Positions 1 to 9,497 of a stretch of 64,000 nt of DNA are shown here, piece by piece. The stretch's first letter is position 1, and each line of letters opens with the position of its first letter. The position numbers and the translations under genes were made by a program. The notes under the pieces are model-generated. The model worked only from the letters and a program-made list of their open reading frames with translations. It had not been told where the DNA came from and did no database searches. This DNA comes from Globisporangium splendens (taxonomy: Eukaryota > Oomycota > Peronosporomycetes > Pythiales > Pythiaceae), in NCBI GenBank assembly GCA_006386115.1, contig VFIW01000053.1, positions 62,001 to 126,000 of the forward strand, in the 5' to 3' direction.

Positions 1-34
1 TCAACCTTTTGTGTATCTCTATGATATTTCGTAG

Positions 35-382
35 TGTATGGAACGGGCATGCTCGAGTTCAACTTATTCCTGGCCTTTGTGTTCGCCATTGGCGTCTGCT
101 GTGGCGTGTCGTCGTGGTTCTACCTGCTGCTGACATTGCTGGAAAAGTACAAGCAGGTATGAAAGTTAAGAGCTCTTGTGAAGCACATACTTGTGTGCAT
201 CTGCATCACGATATCTAACTGTCGTATTTGCACTGTGTTATGGTGTTGTGCAGCGTCTGAAAGACCAGACGATTGGCTTAATCATGCGCTGCATGGGCTG
301 CTTCCTGCTCACGCTGGGTCTGTTTTGCGCCAAGTCGTCCTTTGAGTATTTCGTTTGGGGGTCGCCGCCAGCAGCGGCATAA
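35..382 (+). CDS. LysE/RhtB-like amino-acid exporter, C-terminal end (5' partial)
   Basis: Two exons are visible, 35-156 and 254-382, joined by a 97-nt GTATGA...CAG intron in phase 0. The first visible exon follows a TAG acceptor at 33-34, and the frame above it is closed by a TGA, so the gene starts outside the window. The product ends with about 83 residues: a hydrophobic helix, a Gly-x-x-x-Gly-Val-Ser-x-Trp turn, an amphipathic basic stretch and a last helix. This layout matches the C-terminal half of LysE-family translocators, which export amino acids or similar small solutes. The family call rests on this layout only. The gene converges on the formin-like gene that ends at 549. Confidence 0.5.
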
Positions 383-548
383 GAGGAGCATGACGATTTC
401 GTTAGATGTAAAGTAACTTGGTGCGTTTTTTTTTTCTTTCTTTTCTCGAGAAGCAAGACAAGGCAGCAGGGAAAACGGGGTAAGCGTATGTACTAAAAGC
501 AGAAAATACTATGAACTAGATTTTGAACTTGGCTTTCAGCGCCGCGAG

Positions 549-2803
549 TCACGACGCGTCTTTGCTGGCTTCACTCTCATGTTGTCGATCAAGCATAGCG
601 AACAGAGTTTGGATTTTCTCGAGCTGGTTATTGTCCAAGAAGTCAAGAAGGAGCGCGAATCGACGGGTTTGAGAAAGCGCCTCCATGATGTCGAGCGCAA
701 AGGCGCCTTGCTCAGTTGAAGCTCCTTTTGCTTCGACTTCCACGACATCACCGTGCTTCCACGTTACGACCAGGATGTGAATGATCTCAGCCATCGGGTC
801 AGCATCCATACCTGACTTGGACGTCTTGGTGTTTCTCGACAAACGCGCGGATCGGTCGTATGCTCGAGAGTATGCGGTTCCACTGGATCTGCAAGTCCAG
901 CGATTCGATCGGCACAGCTTTCAGCAGGTCCTCACGAAATGAGTGGAGCTTCTCGTCGACTTTCGACAAATAATCGCTCTTGAAGACTACCTTGTGGTCG
1001 AGGAGCACTTGAAAGGACTTGGGTGTGTAGCTCCCGTAAAATTGCACAAGCATACACGAAACAGTCAATATGTCACCATAAATCTCGCAGTCGGTCGACA
1101 CGAACGCAGTTTTTGTTTACCTTTTCAAGCGCTTGGAGGAACGGATAGTTCTCGAGCAAGTCACGGCATGCGCGCTTGACAATTTGGATCTTGGACAACA
1201 GTCCGCGCTGGTTTCTCGGGAACTCGAGCTTGTAGAGAAACACGTTGATGCGCTCGTGCATGTCGGGCACGCGCACCATCTCGTAGAGAAACTGCTCGGC
1301 CTTCCCAAGCTTCACAATCGGACCGTCATACGATTGCAGCATTCGCCGCTCGTCCTCGGTCGGAAAAAGCGCTGCAGACACGCCAGCAGCTCAGGGTGCA
1401 CCACTTTCTCGTTCAGACACACAATGTCGTGGGCGATCTGCTCGTAATTGGAGTTGATCTTGAAATTCGCGAGCGCGATCGCTAGGTTATTGGCGTGTTT
1501 CAGATCGATGAGCTGAATGTTCTTGGACTTTCCACGAGGAGATGAAGGACGAGACTAGAAACACGAACGACAATGCTTAATTTCGATGAGCTACACATTC
1601 GAAGCTCTCCTTTTTGGGTCATTTTGGTACGAACCTTTTGAAAAATGGCGTCTAGTTGCTTCGTTGGCGAGGACTCGATGCACTCGCTTTCCTTGTGCTG
1701 TCGGGGGCTCTTTCCACGAGGCGACGGAACAAACACAGGGCGAGTTTCTACGCAAAGGACACAGAGAGTCTGTGTGGGTGACAGCGTTCATGAGTGTAAA
1801 CAAAGCCATCGACGCTTACCATCGACTCGCGTCGGAGACGATACGTCCACCGAGAGTTTGAATCCGTTCTCGCTTCAAATTTGGATGCTGCTGGCGCACT
1901 TGCTGCTGCTGCTCGAGAGGAAGGTAATTCTGCAGCAACAGGTACTGGTAGTGAAGGTGCAGATAATGTTGCGTTCAAGTCGTTTCCGTCGTGCAATCCT
2001 GTATCACATGGAGGTGTCGTATCCGCCTTTGCGTCTTCTCCTCTTGGTATCAGATCTACGCTTGATGCACCCTGCTGCAGATCTTGCATCGAAATCATGG
2101 AAGCTGCTGCTTCTAACGCAGGAGTAGGTGGTGTTGGTGTCGAAGGTGAAGGAGTTGAATGCAGCATGCTTTTCTGCCTGCGCGCTTCTGCGAGCCGCAT
2201 TCGAATGATCGAGTCTGGAGACATTGTGTCTTGGAGCTTGGTTTCCTGGGCTTCGACTTAACTCACTTGCATTGACGATGGTGCCAGAGGAGGAGCTGCT
2301 TCTGCGGCAGACGGTGGCTCCCATTGCGAGACACCTGTGACGAGGTGCACATAGTACGCATACCCTTCTTGCGTGTAGAACGTGTCCCACATTGATGCTG
2401 TCGTCGCTGCGTCCGATGGCAATCTATATGATTGAGATTGTTGGCTTTCTTGTTTGGACGGTGTGGCAGCGTCTTTGTAAATCGATTTCTTGACGATCGT
2501 GAAGTGCTTCATGTCGGTCTCTGAATCGTGAAACTCGTTCGAGTCATCGCTATCGGCACCATTATCGTCGACGTTGCTCTTCGTTGCTGTCTCTCGTACC
2601 TGCGCACATGCACTCTCAAGGTTAGTGAAGCTCGGCGATGCTGATGGCGGCGGCGTTGTCTCCATCTCCATTTGGCACTTCCTCCGACTTTTGCTGCTGC
2701 CGCTGACACTTGCTGCTTGCATAGTGGTCGTTGCATCTGGCGCAGTTGACACCTCGTCGCTTTCTCGGGCCGGAGAATCGTCGTCCTGCTCCATGTTCAT
2801 CAT
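549..2803 (-). CDS. WW-domain / FH2 formin-like protein, frame interrupted
   Basis: Formins nucleate and elongate actin filaments through the FH2 domain. FH2 similarity is strong between 1554 and 1121: the LxDLKxANNxAIAL block, then PTEDE, then the GKAEQFL helix. An upstream exon (2803-2267) carries a WW domain with a conserved first Trp, a Tyr-Tyr pair and SQWEPP. Probable exons are 2803-2267, 2245-1820, 1769-1635 and 1554-1121, then less certain ones down to the stop at 549. The interval 2266-2246 is only 21 nt yet joins the WW frame to the next frame. Within FH2 the frame shifts at a run of five A (1364-1368 on the + strand); one extra base would restore it. A second frame change lies near 815-840. 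The region after the FH2 helices is diverged, and the N-terminal FH2 lasso with its usual Trp is not evident. Either this is a decaying gene or the assembly has single-base errors. Confidence 0.6.
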
Positions 2804-3431
2804 TCTCGTTGCAGTCGCCAACAGCAGCAGTGGAGCTTTTAGTATGTGCGTGAGGAGACTAAAGCCACCGCGCAACGAGTAACGTTGGCGCCATTCTCGG
2901 CTCAAGTTTCTCGGACTGGAAATGCCGAGCTCGACACCAAAATAGCACTTTGGAAACAGAAACAGTGACGATGGAAAGCAAAATGGAAACGCCCCACACT
3001 CCCTCCATCTACCATTCCCACTCGGATCAATCGCGTAAATCAGGTCCACGATGACTCCAACACCATGCAAAAGCGGTCAGCGTCAATCGCATGCTAGCTT
3101 CTATGCTTCCGTCATGACTTGGCGGCAAACGACATCGGAAATGAGGCTTGTTGTGCTGTATTCCCAAGCTGTCAGACCAAGTGCTTCAATTGCACCGAGC
3201 GAGACAACACGTGCTTACCAACCCTATCTATGAAAAAGAGATACAAAAGGCTCACACACACACACACCTCTCTAGCCAAAGCAAACAGCAAATGCAGCCA
3301 AACTCATACTCGTGGTAATCAAATCAAATCTTTTTGCCTCTACTGTTTATCCTGCTTCGGGGTGTACCTGTGGAGCCAAATGCGACCACTGCCTCGTGGA
3401 AACCACAAAGCAGCAGACACGAATCACCCAC
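2804..3431. other. intergenic region, formin promoter side / carrier 3' side
   Basis: No supported gene. The frame of the WW exon stays open up to about 3070 but the added residues look non-coding and an ATG pair at 2803/2800 is the better start. A short CA microsatellite lies at 3253-3268. Confidence 0.5.
3253..3268. repeat. (CA)n microsatellite
   Basis: Eight uninterrupted CA units are read directly in the sequence. The repeat lies between two minus-strand genes and has no visible coding role. Confidence 0.8.
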
Positions 3432-4388
3432 TTATTCCGACGATGGCTTGGCGTTTGGGTCGATCAGCTTCTTGAACTCATCGTACAACACAAGCACGAT
3501 GGCACCACCCGTACCACGGATAATGTTCGAACCAGCACCCTTGAAGAAAGCACCGCCACCTTCCTTCTTCAGGATCTTCGTCGCGCAGTCGAACGTCGAC
3601 GTGTACAGGATCTCCTTGCGACCAGCCTGCATCATCATGCGACGACGGACAGTGTCGAATGGGTACGACACGATACCCGCAACAGTGGTCACCACCTGGG
3701 CCACCAACCACTTCTGCCACACTGGCGCGTTCTTTGGGTCCTTCAGAGCGATATCACGGAGAGTATCGTAACCACCGAAGAAAGCGGCACGGTACACGAT
3801 GATACCACCAACAGACACACCGAAACCCTGGTACAAACCGCCCACACCATCAGCCTTGTAGATCGTGCTGATGCAGTTCAGGAGACCAGTGTACATACGC
3901 GACTTGCCCTTGCCAACATCGGCGGCGAGACGCGTACGAGCGAAGTCCAATGGGTACACGAACAAAAGCGACGTCGCACCAGCGGCACCACCAGACGCCA
4001 AGTTACCCAAGAAGAATCGCCAGAACTGGTCCTTCTTCACACCGTCCAAGAACAGCTTCTTGTACTTGTCCTTGAAAGCAAAGTTCAACGCCTGCGTTGG
4101 GAAGTAACGGATGACGTTCGCCAAGTTACCACGCCAGAACGACGCCACACCTTGCTCCTTCGACACACGCACAAAGCAGTCCACGATACCCTTGTACTGG
4201 TCTTCTGGCTTGATCTGCGAAGACACGGCTTGCACTTGCAGCAACAGCTTCACACGCTCGATTGGGGCCACAGCCGTCTTCGAGATCGTACCAGCGATAC
4301 CACCGGCAGCCAAGTCCAACAGGAACGACACAACGCCAGACTGCTTGTCCGACGTCGCCAAAGGCTTGTAAGCAGAGATCGCGCTCAT
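3432..4388 (-). CDS. AAC: mitochondrial ADP/ATP carrier
   Basis: This single-exon protein of 318 residues exchanges cytosolic ADP for matrix ATP across the mitochondrial inner membrane. It has three repeats of about 100 residues, each with a carrier signature of the type PxD/ExxR/K ([24 protein letters not shown]), and the RRRMMM signature that distinguishes ADP/ATP carriers from other mitochondrial carriers. Length fits the family. The start at 4388 (MSAIS) gives the usual short N-terminal extension; the frame is open further upstream but without family similarity. There is no intron, and codon use is strongly biased to C or G at third positions, as expected for a highly expressed gene. A pair of inverted CCAAT boxes lies about 150-190 bp upstream. 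Confidence 0.97.
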   Translation of the reverse strand: MSAISAYKPLATSDKQSGVVSFLLDLAAGGIAGTISKTAVAPIERVKLLLQVQAVSSQIKPEDQYKGIVDCFVRVSKEQGVASFWRGNLANVIRYFPTQALNFAFKDKYKKLFLDGVKKDQFWRFFLGNLASGGAAGATSLLFVYPLDFARTRLAADVGKGKSRMYTGLLNCISTIYKADGVGGLYQGFGVSVGGIIVYRAAFFGGYDTLRDIALKDPKNAPVWQKWLVAQVVTTVAGIVSYPFDTVRRRMMMQAGRKEILYTSTFDCATKILKKEGGGAFFKGAGSNIIRGTGGAIVLVLYDEFKKLIDPNAKPSSE

Positions 4389-4533
4389 CTTGTGCGTGGT
4401 GTGTTTAAAGTTTTTCGGACGCTTGAGCCAAACGGGGAAAAATCCTAAATGAGCTGCTCGCACTCGCGTCGCCCCCCTTCCAGCTCGCGTTTCCACCACA
4501 CAACCCAACGTTTCACACTGTCAGCCGCCATTA

Positions 4534-4582
4534 CAGCCAATCAACGACGCATTTAACATTCTCACCACGAGACGATTGGCTG
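4534..4582. promoter_or_regulatory. inverted pair of CCAAT boxes upstream of the ADP/ATP carrier
   Basis: CAGCCAATC at 4534-4542 is mirrored by GATTGGCTG at 4574-4582, a perfect 9-bp inverted repeat with a 31-bp spacer. CCAAT is the binding core of NF-Y factors. The position, roughly 145-195 bp before the carrier start, fits a promoter element. Function is inferred. Confidence 0.4.
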
Positions 4583-5534
4583 AAAAGAGAGATAAAAGTG
4601 CTTGAGGCAAGGGGTCTCAAACGAGTGGTTCTCTTGCCTCGCTGCGAAAAAGTTGACGAGAACTCTCTCTATAAAGTTTAGAAGGTTCGCTGTCCACCCC
4701 ACGTTCGCTTTTTGTGAAACGACTCCCCCCTTTTCGGTACCGTAGAGTGAGAAAACAGGGGGAGAAATGGAGTCGGGATGTGGGATCGTGCGCTTTGGCG
4801 CGGCTTCCGTTACAAAATACACTCACTCGCACGCACAGCGAGGCTCGTATGAGCGACGGAGACCATGCGCAGCGCCGTACAGAGGACGCATGAGACTGCG
4901 CACCATGTTCAGAGCCTTTGGTCAACAGCTGGAAGGCGGCGGTTGCGCCGGCGTGAGACCGTTCTGTGGTCCTGTCGTGGGCTGGATCCACGTGGCCAGA
5001 GGGAAGGAGCGCATTCGTTCGTCCTCGTTGTCCACACGCCGCTCGTCCTTATTTTTCTGCTTTGAAGCACTCGGATAAAGAGAGAGGAGATCCCTTTCCC
5101 TTTCCGCTCAACCCTTTTCGCTGTAGACAAACCCAACACCACGCACTGCAACATATTCCTACAGGTTATCATGCTTCCAAAACACCTGTTTCTATTGTTC
5201 ACCTATCACGAAACCTTGTTGCAAATTTACTTGTATAGCCTTGGCATGCATTATGACAGGTACTGAAGCCGGACAAGTCAGCTTGGGGAAAACCCGCCCA
5301 CGTCATCCAGAGATGAGCCCATGCGGGTCATCGTTGCGCTTCAGCGAATGATTGGCGCTCTCGGCCGTTTCACCTCCAAGAGCTCCAATCGATTGCGCCA
5401 GAATGACACCCCAGATTGCTCGCGCTGTACCCTTTTTCCTTCCTTCCATCGCTCCCTCTAATGCAAATGCGCAGTGCCATCCATCCCATGCGCGCACATG
5501 CCTGTTTGCACATCCAAAGTTGCCCTGCATGCCG
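4583..5534. other. intergenic region
   Basis: About 950 bases with no supported coding sequence, lying upstream of the carrier and downstream of the BT1 transporter. Short open frames on both strands lack family similarity or coding bias. Confidence 0.5.
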
Positions 5535-7331
5535 TTAGCAGCCGCGACCGCCGGCGATGCGCAGACATGCCGTCGAGCTCTGGATCGACAGCAGGTTGAG
5601 CGTCGTGGCCCACGCTAATGCCGCGAGCAGCACGATGAGCGCCACGAGCCCCGCGCACGCGCTCGACCGCCCATGGAACTTGAGCTCCTGTGCATGAAGC
5701 TTCTGCTTCGGCAGCAGCTTCAACGTGGTCAAGCCCAGCAATTGCGCGGTCAATGCGATCAGCAAGCAATACGCCACCTGGTGGCGCACGTGCGTCGTGT
5801 CGGACGCGATGTCCGCGTCGGCCACGTCGAAGAAGCTGTCGACAAAGTTGTATGCGCTTGTGGCGCATGGCGTCGCGAGGTTGTGCACCGTCGTGAGCAA
5901 GCTGTACGTAGCGCCTTCGAAGCCGTGCTCTGCGATCTCGATTGTCACGAAGCCTGAAATGACGTGGCGCATCCCGTCGGGGACCACAGCCAATTGCGGA
6001 CCGCCCAAGTAAAACCACTGGTTGCGCTCAATGTCGAAGGTCACGATCATATTGACGCTGAAGTTGACTGCACTCGCAAACAAGCTGCACGCGAGCATCA
6101 TCTTGCGCCAACTCGCATTGAGAAAGTACGTGCGCATGAGCCACGTCGCGAAGACGACGAGGGACGTGGAGACGCAACTCGCGATGCTGCTGTTGAGCGG
6201 CACGATGCCTGCCCAGTACTCCTGGATCGACGCCATCCCTGAGAAGCCAAAGCTGCTCAGGAACGAATTGAGGAAGTGGAACGCCATCAGCTGCCAGATC
6301 GCGCGCTGCTTGAAGATGCGCCACATCTCCGGGAACGGATGCTTGAGCAAATCGGGCGGGAACGACTCTTCGTCGAGCAAGAAGATCGTGCTGATTGCAC
6401 CGAGCATCGTGATGACGCCGCACGCGTAAAACACGAGATGGTACGACACGGACCACGAAAAAGAGCCTCCATACTCTGCACCATTGAAGCACAGCGCTGT
6501 CACGATGCCTGCCACGAGGTTTGAACTGTACCGAACGATGTAGATCGTGGATTGTGCCGTGCCGCGCACTTCAATGTGCTCATGCTGCGCCAGCTCGACC
6601 ATGATACCGTCGCATGCCACATCTGCGATGACGTAGCCAATGCAGACGAACATGATATCGATCAGGTATCGCGCGCCGGCTTTTGGAGCGTGTGGATTGC
6701 CGACGACTCGTGCTGCTGCGTTGTGCATCCGATGGATCTCGCCACTCGCGTAGTACGGGTCTTCGTGGGGACTGCACGCAAGCACCATGAGCGCAATGAA
6801 GCAAATGAGCCATCCGATTAGAATGTACGATTTCCGACGGTACCCGAATATTGGATAGTGATCCGACAGAATACCGAATACCGTCTTGTACGACCACGGC
6901 AGCTGGATGACCATGAGCGCGGCGCTCACTTGGTAGCTTTCCATGTTTAGATAGAGCTTGAAGAACGGGTAGATAAGCGACGGGAAGAGTCCGTTCAGGA
7001 AACCAATGCACGCATAGTTGACCAACAGTCCGAAATGTGCCGTCTCGCATAGACTCACGACGCCTTTCTTGGAAGGCAGCAGATCCGACGACCGCTGCGC
7101 GAGGATCCTGCGCATCGCGTCCTGCTCGACCTGCGTCATCCTGCTTTGGTACGTTGTGTCGTCTGTAGAGTGGACGTCTCCTTTTCCCTTTGCATTTGTT
7201 CGAACGGGGGAAGCTTTGCGCGACGGCGGCGCTCGGTCGTTGTCCACATCCACCGCGTCTGTGTATGAAGAGGATCCTTTCTCGGCAGCGAGCAGCGCAC
7301 CCTTGACGAGCTTGGACGACGCCGACCGCAT
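5535..7331 (-). CDS. BT1-family (folate-biopterin) transporter
   Basis: Intronless protein of 598 residues. After a polar N-terminus of about 110 residues come roughly twelve hydrophobic segments. The first membrane block contains the family motif region with YPFFKLYL, then LPWSYKTVFGILSD and the basic loop GYRRKSYI, which match BT1/FBT transporters of the major facilitator type. Known members move folates, biopterin or S-adenosylmethionine in trypanosomatids and plants; oomycetes carry many paralogues whose substrates are mostly unknown. I chose the ATG at 7331 because the only earlier in-frame start is a GTG. The gene is divergent from TRAPPC4, with 362 bp between the starts. Family is secure; substrate is not predictable from sequence. 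Confidence 0.9.
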   Translation of the reverse strand: MRSASSKLVKGALLAAEKGSSSYTDAVDVDNDRAPPSRKASPVRTNAKGKGDVHSTDDTTYQSRMTQVEQDAMRRILAQRSSDLLPSKKGVVSLCETAHFGLLVNYACIGFLNGLFPSLIYPFFKLYLNMESYQVSAALMVIQLPWSYKTVFGILSDHYPIFGYRRKSYILIGWLICFIALMVLACSPHEDPYYASGEIHRMHNAAARVVGNPHAPKAGARYLIDIMFVCIGYVIADVACDGIMVELAQHEHIEVRGTAQSTIYIVRYSSNLVAGIVTALCFNGAEYGGSFSWSVSYHLVFYACGVITMLGAISTIFLLDEESFPPDLLKHPFPEMWRIFKQRAIWQLMAFHFLNSFLSSFGFSGMASIQEYWAGIVPLNSSIASCVSTSLVVFATWLMRTYFLNASWRKMMLACSLFASAVNFSVNMIVTFDIERNQWFYLGGPQLAVVPDGMRHVISGFVTIEIAEHGFEGATYSLLTTVHNLATPCATSAYNFVDSFFDVADADIASDTTHVRHQVAYCLLIALTAQLLGLTTLKLLPKQKLHAQELKFHGRSSACAGLVALIVLLAALAWATTLNLLSIQSSTACLRIAGGRGC

Positions 7332-7693
7332 CACTCGCTGCGCCACGCCAGGGGACACTGAGAGGTCACGATGTCGATAGTTTGAAGGTCACACACGCAC
7401 TCAAGTGAAGAGAATGTGATGCCGTCGTGCTGTATGGAGAAACATGGAAGACGCAGGCAGCGCCGCCATTCACACATGGCGTTCACACGATGACCGAAGC
7501 GTCGCGATCTATGAAACGAGCGGATGGCAACGGAGCGGACGGTGGTGGACGAGCGAGTGGATCGACTCATCATGTAAAGTACGTTGCACTGATGCATGCG
7601 AACTTACTGATGAGTTTGGTATCAAGCCACCAGTATCGGTGTCACAAATCAAAGGAAGAAGCAAGCGAAAGGAAAGAAGAGAGCGCTCTGAGA

Positions 7694-8328
7694 ATGCTGC
7701 ACTCGCTGTACATCATCAACAAGTCCGGCGGTCTCGTCTACCAGCAGGATCTGAGCAGCGCGGCGCCGAAGCTCAGCTCCAACGACCACCTGCGGCTCGG
7801 GTCCACCTTCCACAGCATGCACGCCATCGCCGTCCTCGTACGTTCTCTTGTCTTGTCCTAATACGTCTCTGTCCGATGTGAGGTGCAATGCGCCATGAGC
7901 TCATGGTGGATATGGATGTATATGTGTACGTGTTGTAGGCGTCGCCGGTGGCCTCGGGTGGCATCGAGATGCTCGAGACCGACACATTCCGTCTGCAGTG
8001 TTTCCAGACACCCACGGGTCTCAAGTTCTTCCTCACAGCGGCGCTCGGCACGCCCGACCTCGACGCCGTGCTGCGCACCGTCTACGAGTTGTACGTCGAC
8101 TACGTGCTCAAGGTATGCGCTTCAGTGCAGCTAGCCATCTTGTTTGTAGTATGTATGGCTTAATGCGTAAGTGCATTTATGTGTGTGTGTATGGACTGTT
8201 AGAACCCATTCTACGAGTTGGAGATGCCGATCCGCTGCAGTTTATTTAATTCCGGGCTCAAGACGTTTGTCGACAAGTTCAACGCCGACAGCAGCCGCCG
8301 ACGACCACAGGGCAGTGAGTTGTACTAG
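7694..8328 (+). CDS. TRAPPC4: TRAPP complex subunit 4 (sybindin / Trs23 homologue)
   Basis: Three exons, 7694-7837, 7939-8112 and 8203-8328, encode 147 residues; both introns are in phase 0. The protein begins with the longin-like strand LYIINKSGGLVYQ, continues with GSTFHSMHAI, and has the family signature GIEMLETDTF followed by PTGLKFF and, in the last exon, NPFYELEMPIRC. These are the diagnostic blocks of TRAPPC4/Trs23, a core subunit of the TRAPP complexes that activate Rab1/Ypt1 during ER-Golgi and autophagic transport. The PDZ-like insertion seen in the animal protein is absent, so the protein is shorter. The C-terminus after MPIRC is divergent and basic. Confidence 0.93.
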
Positions 8329-8492
8329 CTGTTCGTATGGTAATGACAGTCTTGTGCCGTTGTTACTGACGAAGGAGACTGACGAAATGGAAACCAATAG
8401 CCCATGTTTGTGTTGTTGTCGTGCTGTTTGCCTTGATTCTCTCATACGTCATTGTGCTCTGTTGCCTCCAGTCTAAGCCTCCACTCTCTAGG

Positions 8493-9308
8493 TCAAAGTC
8501 TAAGGTCCTCATTCAGGGAAAACGCCATTGCACCATCGCCGCCAAACGTGTTGTCCGTCCAGTTGCCCTCGTAGAGCATGCCGTCAGCGAACGTGCACGT
8601 CCCGTGGCCGTGGCACTTGTCGTCGCGCCAGTCGCCCGTGTACACGCAGCCATTCGCGTAGGTGCAAGTCCCTCGGCCGCATCGCACGCCGCCCACCCAT
8701 TTGCCACTGTACCGATCTCGCGTGCGCGCGTAGTTGCAAGTGCCCGCGCCATTGCGTTTCCCGTTCTTCCAGTCGCCTCGGTACGTTGTGCCGTCCCGCA
8801 GCGTCGCGACACCGTATCCACTGCGCTGTCCGAGATGCCAGTGGCCAGTGTACGTCTCGCCGCTGTGGTGGTGCTCGCTGCTGCCTTCTCCATGGGGAAT
8901 GCCATTGGAGATCTCGCCCTCGTAGCTGCACGCGCCGTTGTTGTCGTCGTAATTCTCGAGCTTCCCAGACGTGACGAAGCCACCTTCGTCCCAGTTTGCG
9001 ACGAGCTGCGAGCCATCCGTGTACGACGTGGTCCCAGGTCCACACCTGTGATCCATGTGCCAATGCCCCTCGTGTTGAACTTCCACATGCTGCTGCTTGG
9101 GTGGTTCCTGGCGGTACTGGAAGATGCCCGCTCCGTGTCGTAAGTCGTCTTGCCATTCGCTTGTGTACACGTCCTCGTTCTTGTAGATCATCGTGCCGTG
9201 ACCAGCTCGCTGATCGTGTATCCACTCGCCGTCGTAGACATCGCCATTTTGGTACGTACACTTGCCGTGACCATGCAAAGCGTTGAGCTCTTGGAGCTCC
9301 GCAGCCAT
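8493..9308 (-). CDS. MORN-repeat protein
   Basis: Intronless, 271 residues, consisting almost entirely of about ten MORN repeats of 23 residues with the pattern GHGxxxYxNGDxYxGEWxxDxRxG. MORN arrays form elongated beta-sheets that bind membranes or act as scaffolds in protists, for example in cytoskeletal or flagellar structures and PIP kinases. No kinase, SET or other catalytic domain is attached here. The start at 9308 (MAAELQ) is the first ATG of the frame. The gene is divergent from the P-type ATPase-like gene, with 189 bp between the starts. Confidence 0.9.
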   Translation of the reverse strand: MAAELQELNALHGHGKCTYQNGDVYDGEWIHDQRAGHGTMIYKNEDVYTSEWQDDLRHGAGIFQYRQEPPKQQHVEVQHEGHWHMDHRCGPGTTSYTDGSQLVANWDEGGFVTSGKLENYDDNNGACSYEGEISNGIPHGEGSSEHHHSGETYTGHWHLGQRSGYGVATLRDGTTYRGDWKNGKRNGAGTCNYARTRDRYSGKWVGGVRCGRGTCTYANGCVYTGDWRDDKCHGHGTCTFADGMLYEGNWTDNTFGGDGAMAFSLNEDLRL

Positions 9309-9497
9309 TTGCAACTTCAAAGAGACAAGTTTTCAAGCCGCTGTGTAAAAGCATCAGGCGTTGACAGGACACAATGTGAAGAGTGGACGAGTCATCTTTT
9401 GCACAACGGACACAACACGCGACGCGACCTTTGACTCCGAAAGATCGGCTTGCGATTCTCGAAGGCCAACCACACACCAAGCGACCCCATTTGATCC

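Noticed and set aside
3312..4448. 378-codon open frame on the plus strand
   Set aside because: It is the exact antisense of the ADP/ATP carrier; strong codon bias of that gene keeps the opposite strand open. No domain is visible.
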